Shown here: positions 1 to 11,419 of the stretch, piece by piece | Layout of the letters: the number at the start of each line of letters is the position of its first letter | How positions within the stretch are numbered: position 1 is the first letter of the stretch | From: Adineta ricciae | Taxonomy: Eukaryota; Rotifera; Eurotatoria; Adinetida; Adinetidae | DNA: 64,000 nt | Direction: 5' to 3' | Assembly: GCA_905250025.1 (NCBI GenBank) | Contig: CAJNOJ010000087.1 | Location: 62,001 to 126,000 of the forward strand | Notes under the pieces: generated by a model | Told to the model about the DNA's origin: nothing | The model's input: the letters and a program-made list of their open reading frames with translations, nothing else | Database searches by the model: none | Position numbers and translations under genes: made by a program

Positions 1-3000
1 TTTTACATAATCACCTATATGATCTTTGACAGAGAAGAGAAATTCACAAATATTTTTTTATTTATAATCAGATGTCAGTGTCGGATACAAGCGAAACATA
101 AAAGAACGCTCACTTGATTAGACTTGATAAATTGTTAAAAGTTCTTGATAATTTATTAGGAGAATAATTAGTGGGTGGAAGTTATTGACAGAAAATAATG
201 GAGTATGGTATTTCCTAGTACAAGTTCATGACAGTGCTTATTACGATGCACGCATTGCTAAATCATACTAATGAATCTTGACAGAAAAGCAGAAAACATC
301 GTCGAATAGTTCTCTTCGACAACTGCTAGACGGTATGAATCTGTTTTTACATAACTGTGTAAATATTCTGCTGGCTTACGAGAAATATAAGAATATTGTA
401 ATTCTCCAGAACACTTTCTAATTTTGTCATGTAACTGTGAAGACATTTAATCAATAAAAGATTAGAAAAATCACTTTCAACAGGTAAAATTGTATTGTTA
501 AATCGTTGCAGACACTCTAATTACTCTTTTAGTTTGATAGACTGAATCGCTTAATGCTTGTTTTCTAAAACCTATTTTATCTTCAAAGTACTTGTCACAT
601 TGTAATTGCTCTTGTAAAGATCATGGAAACATGACATTCGCACATCTCATCGTATTCTTGCAAAGTATGAATCAAATTCATGATTTCAATCAGACTAAGT
701 ACATTTTATAGCACAAGCAATTCTTTTTTCTTGTGAAGTAATGAATTTTACAAAGTGCGAAAGTCTAATGTCTTTTGAGGGATAGACAATCAATGGAATA
801 AAAACTGTTATTATTTAATAGCATGTCTTACAAGTAATTGTCAGTCAAACAATAATCTTCAGTTCGGGAGAGAACCGTCGGAATTATATACTTTCATAAT
901 AACAGAAACTTGTCCATGGGATTTGGCAGTTTCCACCTGGAGTAAACTTTTTTTCTTTAGAAAATGAATCTTTTTTATCTGTTCAGCGTTCTTTTCATGT
1001 AATAAAATGATGATATATTTGACAAAAATAATATCAAAAATAAATCTAACGTTTTGATAACAATTCGTGAGAAACACATGAAGATTTCTAGTCCAATATT
1101 TTTATATTTCCTTCAACGCTTTAATGTAAATCTTGTGTTTAAGGCTGGTTTTCTATGAGCACCTGTATCACAAAGCTTAGTTATGGTTCAGCTGCACAAA
1201 AAACAAACACTAAAGAATAGTTGACTTTAATTTCTTATTGTTAATTCGCAATTTTATAGGCATATCTAGACGAGTAGTTATATAAAAAAAAGTTCCTTTT
1301 CTTCTCTCGACAGCAAAACACATGACTATTTCACCCGATCAGCTCGATCAGTTTAGTTTTTGTTGTTATATTTCAATTTGAGAAGGAACATAACAGCCTC
1401 TAACATTTGTCTGATTGGATACGCTACATTTGTAGATTATTTTTAAACAGTTCAGTTCTGTTGGGAAAAACACCTACCATTTACGAAAAATCATGATTAC
1501 TCAATCATGTATGCTCTGGTATCATATAGTTGTTTTACACTGTGTCGCACTGAACCAATTTCGACGTGAGTTACGAAATTTAGAATGGAAAGAGTTAGAT
1601 CGATGTATTTAGTGGAAAAGAAATCTCGTGTAATTATAATTTCTCGCGTTAAATTAACAAAAAAAAGTCTAAAGAAAGGGACAAAATATTCAATGAAGAC
1701 AGAGATATAGTGTCACGTGTTCAGCATAATGCTGTTACTTGTAAATATAGAGCAACTTGATCTTTAAGTCACATGAAAGTTTCCTATTCTATCATTTAAT
1801 TTGAAAGGAAAGGTTTTTCTCTCAAGATCAATATGCTCTCCGTGTCTTTTACTCTGAATCTCTGTAATCTATGTCGTTACCTTCTACTCTTTATTCATTG
1901 AATCTATTAAGAGTCGATGCATCAGTGTATTCAGTATATAATTTATTACACTGCGTGGTGTCGTAAAGTGCATCAGAAACTGTAAAATCATTCGCATAGA
2001 TGTAATACTGGTAATCTTCATTAAAAGACATTAAATACAAAAAGCATCTTGTTATTATCCATTTTATTCCAAGATAGGAAGGCAATATTCTGATTAGATT
2101 CGGTAGAGCAAACACTTGAGGGCGAACTTGGAAAACGTCAAAATACGATGATCGAGTTAAAGTAAATATAAAGTTTTTGTGTAAGGGAGAAAAATTGCCA
2201 TTTATTGCATAGACATGATGATTGAGTGTGTATTGTTTTTCAAACATTACTGACATTATGATAGGTCAACAGTGTCTGCAGTACTTATTCGTGCATTGGG
2301 GGCAGAGTTATGAGCGCAACTACGTCACTAGTAAAGTTTTCATCTTTTCTTCAGGATGTAATAGTTCCATAAGCAAAAGACTGAGATTTAAGTACCATCC
2401 GATCGAACTCGAAATGTTCTTCTTCATTTTCACATGAACATTTCACTAGTATCGAAAACAGTGAAAGAGTATTAAGTCGAACAGAGTACGTAGCAGATGC
2501 TAATCTTGCATGATAAAAAATTCTACTTTTTACTATTAATGAAAAGAAATTATTTATTACAAATGGAAAAATAGTCTAAATCCGTTCAGCATCGGTTTGA
2601 GCTTACTCTTAGAGGCGGTAGGTGAGAATAGGTGAAAGAGGAGACTTGCAATGTCCAATAATCTCGGGCCTTCAAACACATCATGCAACACTATAGCTCA
2701 GATAGTATTATCTGTTAGGATTAATATATTTGTTATCATGGAAGTTTCTGAAAACCAAATATGACCTTTATCTATGTCATGTAGGATGAAGAGCATCATC
2801 TTTCCATGCACTGCTCGTGCAAAGTAGTCAGGTCGTCTAGAACACTTCGTGCCGATATTTGACAACATCTATTACGATGTATACCTTCCTGTGAAGCACT
2901 ATTCAACTTAATCTTGCGTTACATATCTATAACAGAATAACTATCTGCTATTGAACACTGTTATTCTTATTGTGTTTTACATTTTAGATTTTATGTAGAA

Positions 3001-3576
3001 CGGGAGCTACCGAAGATAAGAATGAACGAATAATTTTAGACATAACAAGAAATTAGAGAGTTATTGTAAACACAAAACAAGAACTTAATGAATGAAATAA
3101 GGTGAGAAGTTCAGATTATTGCGAAAACATTTCTTGGACAACAAAACGAGTAGAAGGTCTATTATACACTTCGTTCTTATTCCAAGATGACATACCCGAG
3201 AAGACTGGTAATACAACACTTTTAAAAATAGCAAGTAAAATAGCCACAGTCTGAACTTGGTTTTAGTCGTGTTTTTCTACTTTCAATTTCTGAATTAGAT
3301 TATTTAATTATGTAGAACAGAAATGATGAATGTTGTGGCGTTGAGTAGTATGCGTACGTCATCAAAGCACTGAACATTTACCTTTCTTCTCTTTCTCTAA
3401 TATCTCTTAGCTTTGTGTGAAAGGAGTTTTCTAGATGGAGCATTTTTCTCTCAGTTACCTTTTTACAACATGGAGAAGTTCAGTTTTGAATATCGAACTC
3501 TTCGGATAACAAATTGACAAAACTTCACAGATATTTTGTTGCAGGTAATGACTAAACCATTTTCTCTTGTTCTAGA
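1..3576. other. Gene-poor 5' region, nothing supported
   Basis: About 3.5 kb of AT-rich sequence with many stops on both strands. The longest open frame is 121 codons on the minus strand (1891-2256). It has no recognisable domain, signal peptide or splice-linked partner, so I do not call it a gene. Part of this stretch may be 5' flank of the GPCR that starts at 3577. Confidence 0.5.
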
Positions 3577-5121
3577 ATGGGACTCACAATGCAACAACTC
3601 GCTTCGATTGGACGGTGGCTAAACATCTATCTTGGCTCGTTTATGCTCATTATTGGCCTTTTAGGCTCATTAATTAATCTATGGCTCTTCACTCGGCATC
3701 GTTATCGAAAAAGTCCATGTTCTCGATTTATTCTTACATCCAGCATATTCGATATGCTTCATTTAATAGTAGCACTCTTTCTTCGTGTGTTAGCCGAAGG
3801 ATTTGATACTGATCCCGCATCATGGTCAACTGCTGGCTGTCGCATTCGTTATTATTTGTAAGTACGACTTCTGATAAAAGAATAACGGTAGGACCTGGAT
3901 AATCACTCGCACTGTAATCACATTGTAATGAACGTTCTTCACATCCGAGGTGTGTTTTATCTCACAGATCAATGATTCTATAATTTAGAAATGCGCAAGT
4001 AAAGGAAATCGGGTGAAAAATTAACATTTCAGAGGTTTTGAAAGTATCTCTTCCATTGCGAGAGAACTTGGTATCCTTTTTTTTCTTTAAAAATTCAACC
4101 ATTTGCATACTGATAACAAAAAATGTTAATGGAATATATAAGCTAATCTTCTTCATCAATGAGAAGACATATCTTAACAATTCTATTTCATTACTAAATG
4201 CTCTTCTTTCCATTGATAAACAGGAATTTCCTAATAAAATTTGAGTGCATAAAACAACAATCCAAAAAAGATATGTTCTAGTACTCAGTGCGCTCTAGAT
4301 TGACGTAAATAGGCCCTTAATCTATATGATCACTATGTTTCGAAACAATATCTGAAAAGTGTGATTTGTTTGTGTATTTAATAGAATCACGTTTTCTGCT
4401 TACACTGCACTTGGCTGTCGGTGTTTGGCCGTTTTCGATCGTTATGCGTGTACTTCACGTTCAATTAGTTTTCGTCAATGGAGTTCTTTTAAAATGGCCT
4501 ATCGTTTTATAGCCATCAATATTCTTATTTGGGCATGTTTTTCACTTCCCAATTTTCTCTTTTTCAACCTTGTGCCCATGGGCACACCGCTTCGTCTTGT
4601 TTGCTACATATGGAAGCAAGAATACTACAATTATTTTGCTTATTTTGTCAATCCTGTTCTCTATTTTGCACTGCCGTTGGTTATATTCATATTGTTTACC
4701 ATTCTCACACAAAACAATCTACGAATGATGAAAAAGTCCAATCGAATCAAACGTCTCGAACGTCAGATGACATCAGTAAGATGGTTCCAACTTCCTTTTC
4801 AGCTCTTTATTCTTATCTCTTTATCTCTAGATGATTATTTTACAAGCAATCTCAAATTCTGTGTCGTCCATTCCATACGGTGTTCAATTCGCTTATTCTG
4901 TTATCTCGCATAACGCAAAAAAAGATGCATATCGTCTGGCTCAAGAACATTTATTTTTACAAATCACTCGTCTATCGTACTACATTAATTTCATAACAGC
5001 GTTCTATATTTATTACATCTCATCACAGCAAATTCGAGCTACGATTAAACGTCATCTAAAATTCAAAGAAGTTTCCAGAACGAAAGAACACACATCTTTG
5101 TTAAACCTTTCCAAAGAGTGA
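3577..5121 (+). CDS. Rhodopsin-like GPCR (neuropeptide receptor type)
   Basis: Seven-transmembrane receptor of about 320 residues, spliced from exons 3577-3857, 4385-4775 and 4831-5121 (GTAAGT/AG, then GTAAGA/AG; phases 2 and 0). Exon 1 carries TM1 (LIIGLLGSLINLWLFTRHR, with the TM1 Asn) and TM2 (FILTSSIFDMLHLIVALF). The exon 1/2 junction falls in TM3, which ends in the E/DRY-type motif VFDRYACTS. TM4 and TM5 are in exon 2 and TM6-TM7 in exon 3. The second junction must use the acceptor before 4831: reading straight on, or using the acceptor at 4802, hits a stop at 4911. The family transduces extracellular ligands through G proteins at the plasma membrane. This divergent short-loop type resembles the large invertebrate peptide-receptor expansions; the ligand cannot be told. 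No N-terminal signal peptide is seen. The first intron (527 bp) is unusually long for this window. Confidence 0.85.
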
Positions 5122-5420
5122 AGTGTGGGAAATTATATTCCAAACATAAATTTTATAAATCTATTTGTAAAATGATTTTTATTGTTATTTATATTTAAAA
5201 AATTTTGTGATAACAGTTCAGATGGAAGTTGATGAAATATGCGATAAAACGAAAGTTCGAGACACCGAATGATTTCTAGCAATAGCAAAAAAAAAGTACG
5301 ACTAATTCAATCGGCTCTTTCCGTTCCGAAATATAGGCTATGCCTACTTGATCCCTATTACTAATAGAAAACGCTTATGATTTATAGGATGTCTGATGTG
5401 AAACGTAGAAATTTGATAAT

Positions 5421-5975
5421 TTATTGCTTAAAATCAATATACCAATTGAGTCGAACTTCGTGTTTGACTTCATCATCATGTGAATAAGCATTTCGATCGA
5501 TGTCACCGAGTTTGGCTCCCATAGCACTATAAAATCGGCATGCTGATACATTAGTATTTTGTGTTTCAATACTCATTCGCGTTGTTTTGCCCTGCTGTTT
5601 TGTCCATTCCAAAGCCCTTTCGAATAAAGCTTTGCCGACACCTAAACGTCGATGTGACGGGGTGACACGTAAATCGCATAACGCACATTCAGGCATCATT
5701 ACAATAGCACCGCCGATGGGCTTATCATTTTGAGATTCATCAAGAGCAAGAAATATTCCCCATTCGGTAGTATCCATATCAGACCACGTCTCAGATGCGT
5801 TCAAATTCAATTGATCGTAATCTTTGACATACGGCGGATTAACAGGATGTTCAATGAGTTTGATTTCATTATTATCATCAATAACATCGTACACTGAATG
5901 AACCTCAAATGCTATTGATATGTCATTGAACTTTGACAGACACGAACGATCAACTTGAACAATACGAAATGCCAT
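5421..5975 (-). CDS. GNAT N-acetyltransferase, SatA-like
   Basis: Intronless 184-residue protein. The C-terminal half is a GNAT fold: the beta4 strand ECALCDLRVTPSHRR runs into the acetyl-CoA pyrophosphate loop RRLGVGKALFERALEW (Q/R-x-x-G-x-G/A type). The late motif SIETQNTNVSACRFYSAMG follows. This last motif and the N-terminal FEVHSVYDVI...YVKDYDQ arrangement resemble bacterial streptothricin acetyltransferases (SatA/Sat4 type), which inactivate streptothricin by acetylating its beta-lysine. That assignment rests on recognition of the motif pattern; no search was run. The protein is cytosolic, with no signal peptide. Its absence of introns contrasts with spliced neighbours on both sides and suggests a bacterial origin. 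Base composition does not stand out by eye, so any transfer would be old. Another small-molecule or peptide GNAT activity remains possible. Confidence 0.8.
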   Translation of the reverse strand: MAFRIVQVDRSCLSKFNDISIAFEVHSVYDVIDDNNEIKLIEHPVNPPYVKDYDQLNLNASETWSDMDTTEWGIFLALDESQNDKPIGGAIVMMPECALCDLRVTPSHRRLGVGKALFERALEWTKQQGKTTRMSIETQNTNVSACRFYSAMGAKLGDIDRNAYSHDDEVKHEVRLNWYIDFKQ

Positions 5976-6355
5976 GATAAAGAAAAGTAAAAAATGAAAT
6001 GGGAACCGATGACTACATACTTAGTTGGTTTTCAATATCAACCAATCAAAAGTTTCAGCTTACTTTATCAAAGATTTGAAATCAACAGATATATATATAT
6101 ATATACTGATCGCTATCAACAACATGCGATTGCGATCAATATTTTATTATGAAACAAGTTGTTCTAATAGGCAACACGAAGTTTTCATTCAATCCAGTCA
6201 TTACCGAAATGATAATGAATACAATAACAACAACATAAAGAAGAAAATAAAAGTATCTGAATAATTAGCAAGAAGAAACGAGATTTTCAAAAATAAACAA
6301 TATATCAGAGACGCGAATTATCTGACTAGATATCAATCAAATGGCACGAAGTTCA
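5976..6355. other. Intergenic spacer
   Basis: Between the acetyltransferase start and the 3' end of the receptor kinase. It contains a short (TA)n run near 6090-6105 and no coding signal I can support. Confidence 0.5.
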
Positions 6356-8308
6356 TCAGTAAACACAGGAGAAAACCTATAATAGTTTCATACTGTTCTT
6401 GATTGTATCACCTGATTGAGTTTGAAAACCAGTGTTTGCGCTTTCATACGCATATCAGCATCAGTTGCCCAACAAGCATCAATTAATGAACATAACCCAT
6501 CATGTAACTATTCAAAAGAAGTAGATTATATCCAATATAAAGAGAAAACACGAACCAGTGCATGTTTTTTATCATTGGCCTGTCGAGAAAATGTTGGTCG
6601 TAATCCACGAATTACGACGATATTGTAAATTTGAGATGCAAAACAAGATTCTTCCTGATTATTTGCTAAATATTCTTCGTACGGTGCTTGATATACTTCA
6701 AATAAAGCAGAATTCAGATAGATCCTTTCTTTATCTCCTTCTTATTTCTACCTGTCAATGGATAAATGTCACATTGTGTTAATATCTCCCAAAAAACCAA
6801 GGCCAACGCATACATGTCCACACTATACAGAGCATCATGTGTATAAGTAATGACACCTTCAAGTAATTCGGGCGCCATGTAACGCATTGTACCAATTTGC
6901 ACGAAATCTTTTTCAGTCAACACTTGAGGCAGAATTGTTGCTACGCCAAAATCAGCTAAACAAAGACTTAATTCATCGTTGGCTACGAGAATGTTGGATG
7001 ATTTGATATCACGATGAACGATAGGCATGCGAATATCACTTTGTCCCGTGTGTAAATAAGATATAGCTGATGCGAGTGAATGTAAAAATGTTAAACATTG
7101 TTTGCTTGTTAATGCACGATTTGATGTACGCAGATACGATTGAAGCGTACCATTATCATAATAAGGTAATAGAAGATATAAATGTGTACCAAATTGACCT
7201 TCGGAAAGAACCCTTAAAAGAGTATTATAAATATTCAGTGTAGATAAGAGAGTAGAATATGATAAGATAACATTTTCTCTTTGACAGAAACCGAGAGAAA
7301 AAGTAGAGAAGAACAAGGTTAGGATACAAGTCAAATAGATACTTTTCGATGTCAGTAGATGCACTGATATGGCTTTGTAATTTGTTGACCTCGACTCATC
7401 CAAAGTAAGAGTAAGACATTCATTTCTTCTTTTGCTTCGCGAATACAATTATTCGTGAATCGGATTATGTTATTCTATGTCAAGTACATAACTAGATTGT
7501 TGTGTGTAGCTTTGATTCATTTTATAGAAATGAGAAGTATAGATTTTCTAAAGACATACTTGATGATTGACTCATGTTTAATTGACCGCAATATGGTGAC
7601 TTCGTTTTTCCACATAAGTAAATTGGCTTGTTTGTAAACTTTCAGAGCAGCAACATCGTTCTTAAAAATAGCTTTATAAACAGTACTATTTTTGCCTATA
7701 ACTATCTCCTGTGCAGAGAAAAATAATTGTTCCATTAACGATGCTGATGATGGTGATTTGAGAAATGATGTCTTATTTTTCTTCTTATTGCTCGTTTTCA
7801 ATGACTTCCATAGACTAAATATAAACGTGATTAGAATGATAATCATCAGGAAAATAAATATTATTAGGAATAATTTCCATGAAAAATGTTCTTGTTCAAT
7901 AATAACAACATTGTTGATTGTGGTTGAATTGATCACACTGGCACGTGCTGGCGGAATACTTGTCCAATTCAATGTGCAGTTATCCATGGAACAGCAGCAT
8001 GTAAATGTTTGTGATTTCATCAAATCCCTTTCGAGTATACATTGTTTTGACATTAAACATTGTTTATCGCTGGAAATCGCGCCCAGTTGTTTGATAAATA
8101 TCTCTCCGGAATAGTTAGAATAGATGCCCAAGCAAACAGCATGTTTTTCGTCGACAGTTGGAAATTGACAATCAGTTTGACACGATTTAATGAGACGATA
8201 TTGCGAAGCATTCTGCTGCCGAGGTAAATAAGTCGGACAGACAAGCGCAGACGATAGATTGATTAGATTAATAAAGACGAACAAACTTAGATTCGTTTTA
8301 GAAAGCAT
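6356..8308 (-). CDS. Type II activin/BMP receptor-like Ser/Thr kinase
   Basis: Single-pass receptor kinase of about 488 residues. Exons in transcript order are 8308-7560, 7212-6752, 6695-6556, 6507-6412 and 6376-6356, and all phases agree. Residues 1-22 are a signal peptide. The ectodomain is a cysteine-rich three-finger fold ending in the receptor motif TCCCSMDNC. A long hydrophobic segment follows (LFLIIFIFLMIIILITFIFSLW). The kinase has AALKVY (catalytic Lys), VHRDIKSSN (catalytic loop), LADFGVA (DFG) and GTMRYMAPELLEG (activation-segment end), plus the late SVDMYALALVFWEIL and RGLRPTF segments. There is no GS box before the kinase, which points to type II rather than type I. The glycine loop is weak (IGKNSTV where GRFGxV is usual), although Lys, Asp and DFG remain. 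The family binds TGF-beta-type ligands and phosphorylates type I receptors to drive SMAD signalling. It is divergent from the F-box gene, with starts about 350 bp apart. Confidence 0.88.
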
Positions 8309-8658
8309 ATTTCTTCGAGATCAAATCTTATTGCAGATTAATAACATTGTTATCGATCAAATCAAAACGAGATTATCGATTTATTTCAAAATGTACGGTT
8401 AAACGCAAAATGTGTGTCGGGTGCGTTAGATGTCGCTAGTTGAAAATTATTTGTGTATTCAAGAATAATTTAGTTAGGTATGAACTAGAAATAAAAAGAA
8501 AAAATTTCTTTTTCATTTTCAAATTCTACTAAAAAAAATTTTCCTAACGAAATTCATTCGATCAAATATTGATAGGTCTCTTGTTTATTTATTAATCTTG
8601 TCTTTGTGTTTTTTGTTCTATCAATAGCGTGTCTTATTTGATCGACTTGTTTATCTTC
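8309..8658. promoter_or_regulatory. Shared upstream region of two divergent genes
   Basis: A 350-bp gap separates the start codons of the minus-strand receptor kinase and the plus-strand F-box gene, so it probably holds both promoters. A pyrimidine-rich stretch ending in AG at 8626-8627, about 31 bp before the F-box ATG, could be a 5'UTR or spliced-leader acceptor. No clear TATA box is seen. Confidence 0.4.
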
Positions 8659-11153
8659 ATGCGTGCATCATTAAGCAAGTCTGATAATGCATTAAGCAGT
8701 CTTACAAGTGTTCTCAACAGTCGATTCAAGCGCCATCATAGTATCGATGATGATTATCCTGTAATCTCATCATCGTCATCGTCAAATGACGACAGAAAAC
8801 TTTATATCGATTCTCAAACTGATCATCGCGTGCCGTTAGTGTCTAATGAAACGAATAATCAACAAATCGTATTTGAGAAATCTGTATTCTCATCTGAACT
8901 GGTGGTAAGAAGATTTCGAGCACGAATACATTCATTTCACTTGTTCTGATTTTGTTTTTAGAAAGTTGTCGAATGGTTTAATCAACTCAATGATCGACAA
9001 AAAGAAACATTGCTTAGGGAATTAGTTGTAAGTGCATAAGACGTATTTCTTTCGTCTTTTCGAAGAAAAATCTCTTGTTGCTATCTCGTGCAAAGGCACG
9101 CCAGAGTTTTTTTTTCTTTTTATATCAAGAAATAAGATCTGTGGTGTCATATTCGAAAAGAATGTCTCTTTTTCTCCGTACTTTAGAATTCCTGTTCCAG
9201 CCCACAGTGGCACCTCCTATCACTTTTAACAGCTGATAATTGGCATCGAGATTGTCCATCGGACTGTTCAGATCCTCTGGCACAATTACCATTTGATATA
9301 TCGTTTCACATTCTTTCCTTACTCGATCCAGGTTGGTTGCAAATTAAAAAGTGGCTTTTTTTTCTTAGGAAATCAAATCTTTTATTATGATTTAGTATCC
9401 GTATCGCAATGCTCTCGTGTAAATAAATTGTGGTATTATTTATGTTCTCATCCCGAATTATGGCGAAAACTAGCACAACAAAAGAAGTGGGCGTTTTCGT
9501 CACATTTACTCGATCAACAACAAATTCAAGCTTATACAAATGAACAGAAACAACCACAGGTAGAAAAGATCCAATAAGAAAAGAGTTAAAGGAAGATGAT
9601 TTTCTTTAGTGGAAACAAATCTTTATCGAACGATATCGACTTCGTTCCCGTTGGCTAAACGGACGATGTGATGTGAAAACATTTCATGGTCATGTGGAAG
9701 GTTATCATAATCATTTACTTGACAAACTTTTATCTAACTCGACTCGTATCTCTTCAGGAGTATCTTGTGTTCAGTTTGATAGCCAAACAATCATCAGCGG
9801 CTGTACCGATGGTACAATAAAAGTGTAAGTTTTCTTTCTTAGTCCATGTTGGACTATGAAATTGAATTTGCTCTTTGTTTGTAGATGGAATATGAATACT
9901 ACAGATGAGATTATAACATTAGTTGGTCACTCACGCAGTGTCAGATGTTTACATGTTGATGGAACGAATGAAGTACGATTAGTTAGTGGTTCAAATGATC
10001 GTAGTATCAAAGTAAGAAACAACGACTCAAAATGCAGAAATCTGTCAATTTTTTAATCGTGATGTAGGTATGGAGTATAGCTATTAATCAAACATGGTCA
10101 AAATGTGCGTGTAAATTGACGTTACTCGGCCACACGGATACCGTTCGCTGTCTGGTTGTTCGCGACGATATTTGTGTCAGTGGCAGTCACGATAATTCGG
10201 TCAAAATTTGGAATTTATCCAATGGTCTATGTCTTCGAACTTTAGTGTATGTGAAAAGCAGATTTTCGATGTTTATTTCTCTACAGCATAGATCTCATTC
10301 TAGTGATCATACAGATAAAGTACTTTGTGTTCAATTTAATTGGGAGTACATTGTCTCAGGATCAACAGATAAGACGATTAAAGTAGGAATTACAATCTGA
10401 TTCTTGTGTTGTGATAGGATACGATTGGAAACTTTTAGATCTGGCGTTATACAGACGGTATATGTTTACGCACGTTATCAGCTCATAACGGTTCTGTCAC
10501 ATGTCTGTACTTTGATCAACAGCAAGATCTGATTGTGTCTGGTAGTTTGGATTATGACATACGTTTTTGGCATTTGTCAACAGGTGAATGTTGTCAGAAA
10601 ATTGATTGGATATCCAAAGAAGGTCATCGTGGTGTCATACGAGCATTAAAAGCAGACAGTTGGCGTGTGGTTACTGGTGCAGATGATAAAACCATCAAGG
10701 TAAATATTTCACCGCCTATTGAATATTCAATCTGACTTCTCATGAAGAGAATACGTCACACGCCAAGTTTCCAACAATGTTTCGAGAGAAAATTATCTTT
10801 TTTTGCGATGTTATGTCTATTATTCCAGATGAGTTACAAGAAAGTAAAACACATTTAGAAAACTATGCATGATTACATATTTTCAAAGACGTTTGCGATT
10901 ATTCATCTTGAAAATAGATTGCAAATAATTTGGTATCTCTAGTTCGAAGAAGAAAAAAAAGAATGTGTAGCATAGGAGAATTTGCAATGGCCAAAATTTT
11001 GTTTTCTTTTAGGTTTGGGATATTCGAACGGGCGTTCGATTATGTACACTAAAAAATCATACGGATGGTGTCACATGTCTTTCTTTTAATGATTATATGA
11101 TCGTTTCGGGTTCATTTGACGGTAGTGTTAAACTATGGAACTTTCGGCCGTAA
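8659..11153 (+). CDS. F-box/WD40-repeat protein, SCF substrate receptor
   Basis: About 521 residues from eleven exons: 8659-8904, 8962-9027, 9187-9331, 9396-9559, 9610-9700, 9758-9824, 9885-10011, 10068-10246, 10304-10382, 10439-10699 and 11013-11153. Every junction keeps frame. A Ser/Asp-rich N-terminus precedes a helix (VVEWFNQLNDRQKETLLREL). The F-box follows (DPLAQLPFDISFHILSLLDP, then QCSRVNKLWYYLCSHPELW). Then come seven WD40 blades with the usual GH..VxCL...xxSGSxDxxIKVW pattern, for example GHTDTVRCLVV / VSGSHDNSVKIW. The last blade ends at the C-terminus (SFDGSVKLW). In this family the F-box binds SKP1 and the propeller captures phosphorylated substrates for ubiquitination. The layout matches the Cdc4/FBXW7 and beta-TrCP group; which orthologue is not decided. 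I chose ATG 8659 as the first ATG in the open frame after the acceptor-like AG at 8627. Confidence 0.88.
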
Positions 11154-11419
11154 CAAAAAAAAATTCAATTCCTTTGTTTTCTCTTTTGATTTTAAAACTA
11201 ATTTGTATGTATTTGAATGCACAATTGAGATTAGTATTTTCTATTTTATATCAATTGATGTCTTTTCTGTTGTTGTTGTTGTTGTTTTTATTCAGGGAAA
11301 TAGCTAAGAAAGAGCGAGCGAGAAAAAACATACAGAAAGTTCCATTTTTCTTGATGTTTTTAGATTTAATCTTTGCTCTTTCGTTTTTAATCTGATACTT
11401 TTCAAAAACAACAAACACC

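Noticed and set aside
1891..2256. 121-codon minus-strand frame in the gene-poor left end
   Set aside because: No motif, signal or splice partner. The length is possible by chance in AT-rich sequence over 3.5 kb.
4770..4915. Early stop in the GPCR around 4911
   Set aside because: Splicing to the acceptor before 4831 avoids it and supplies TM6 and TM7.
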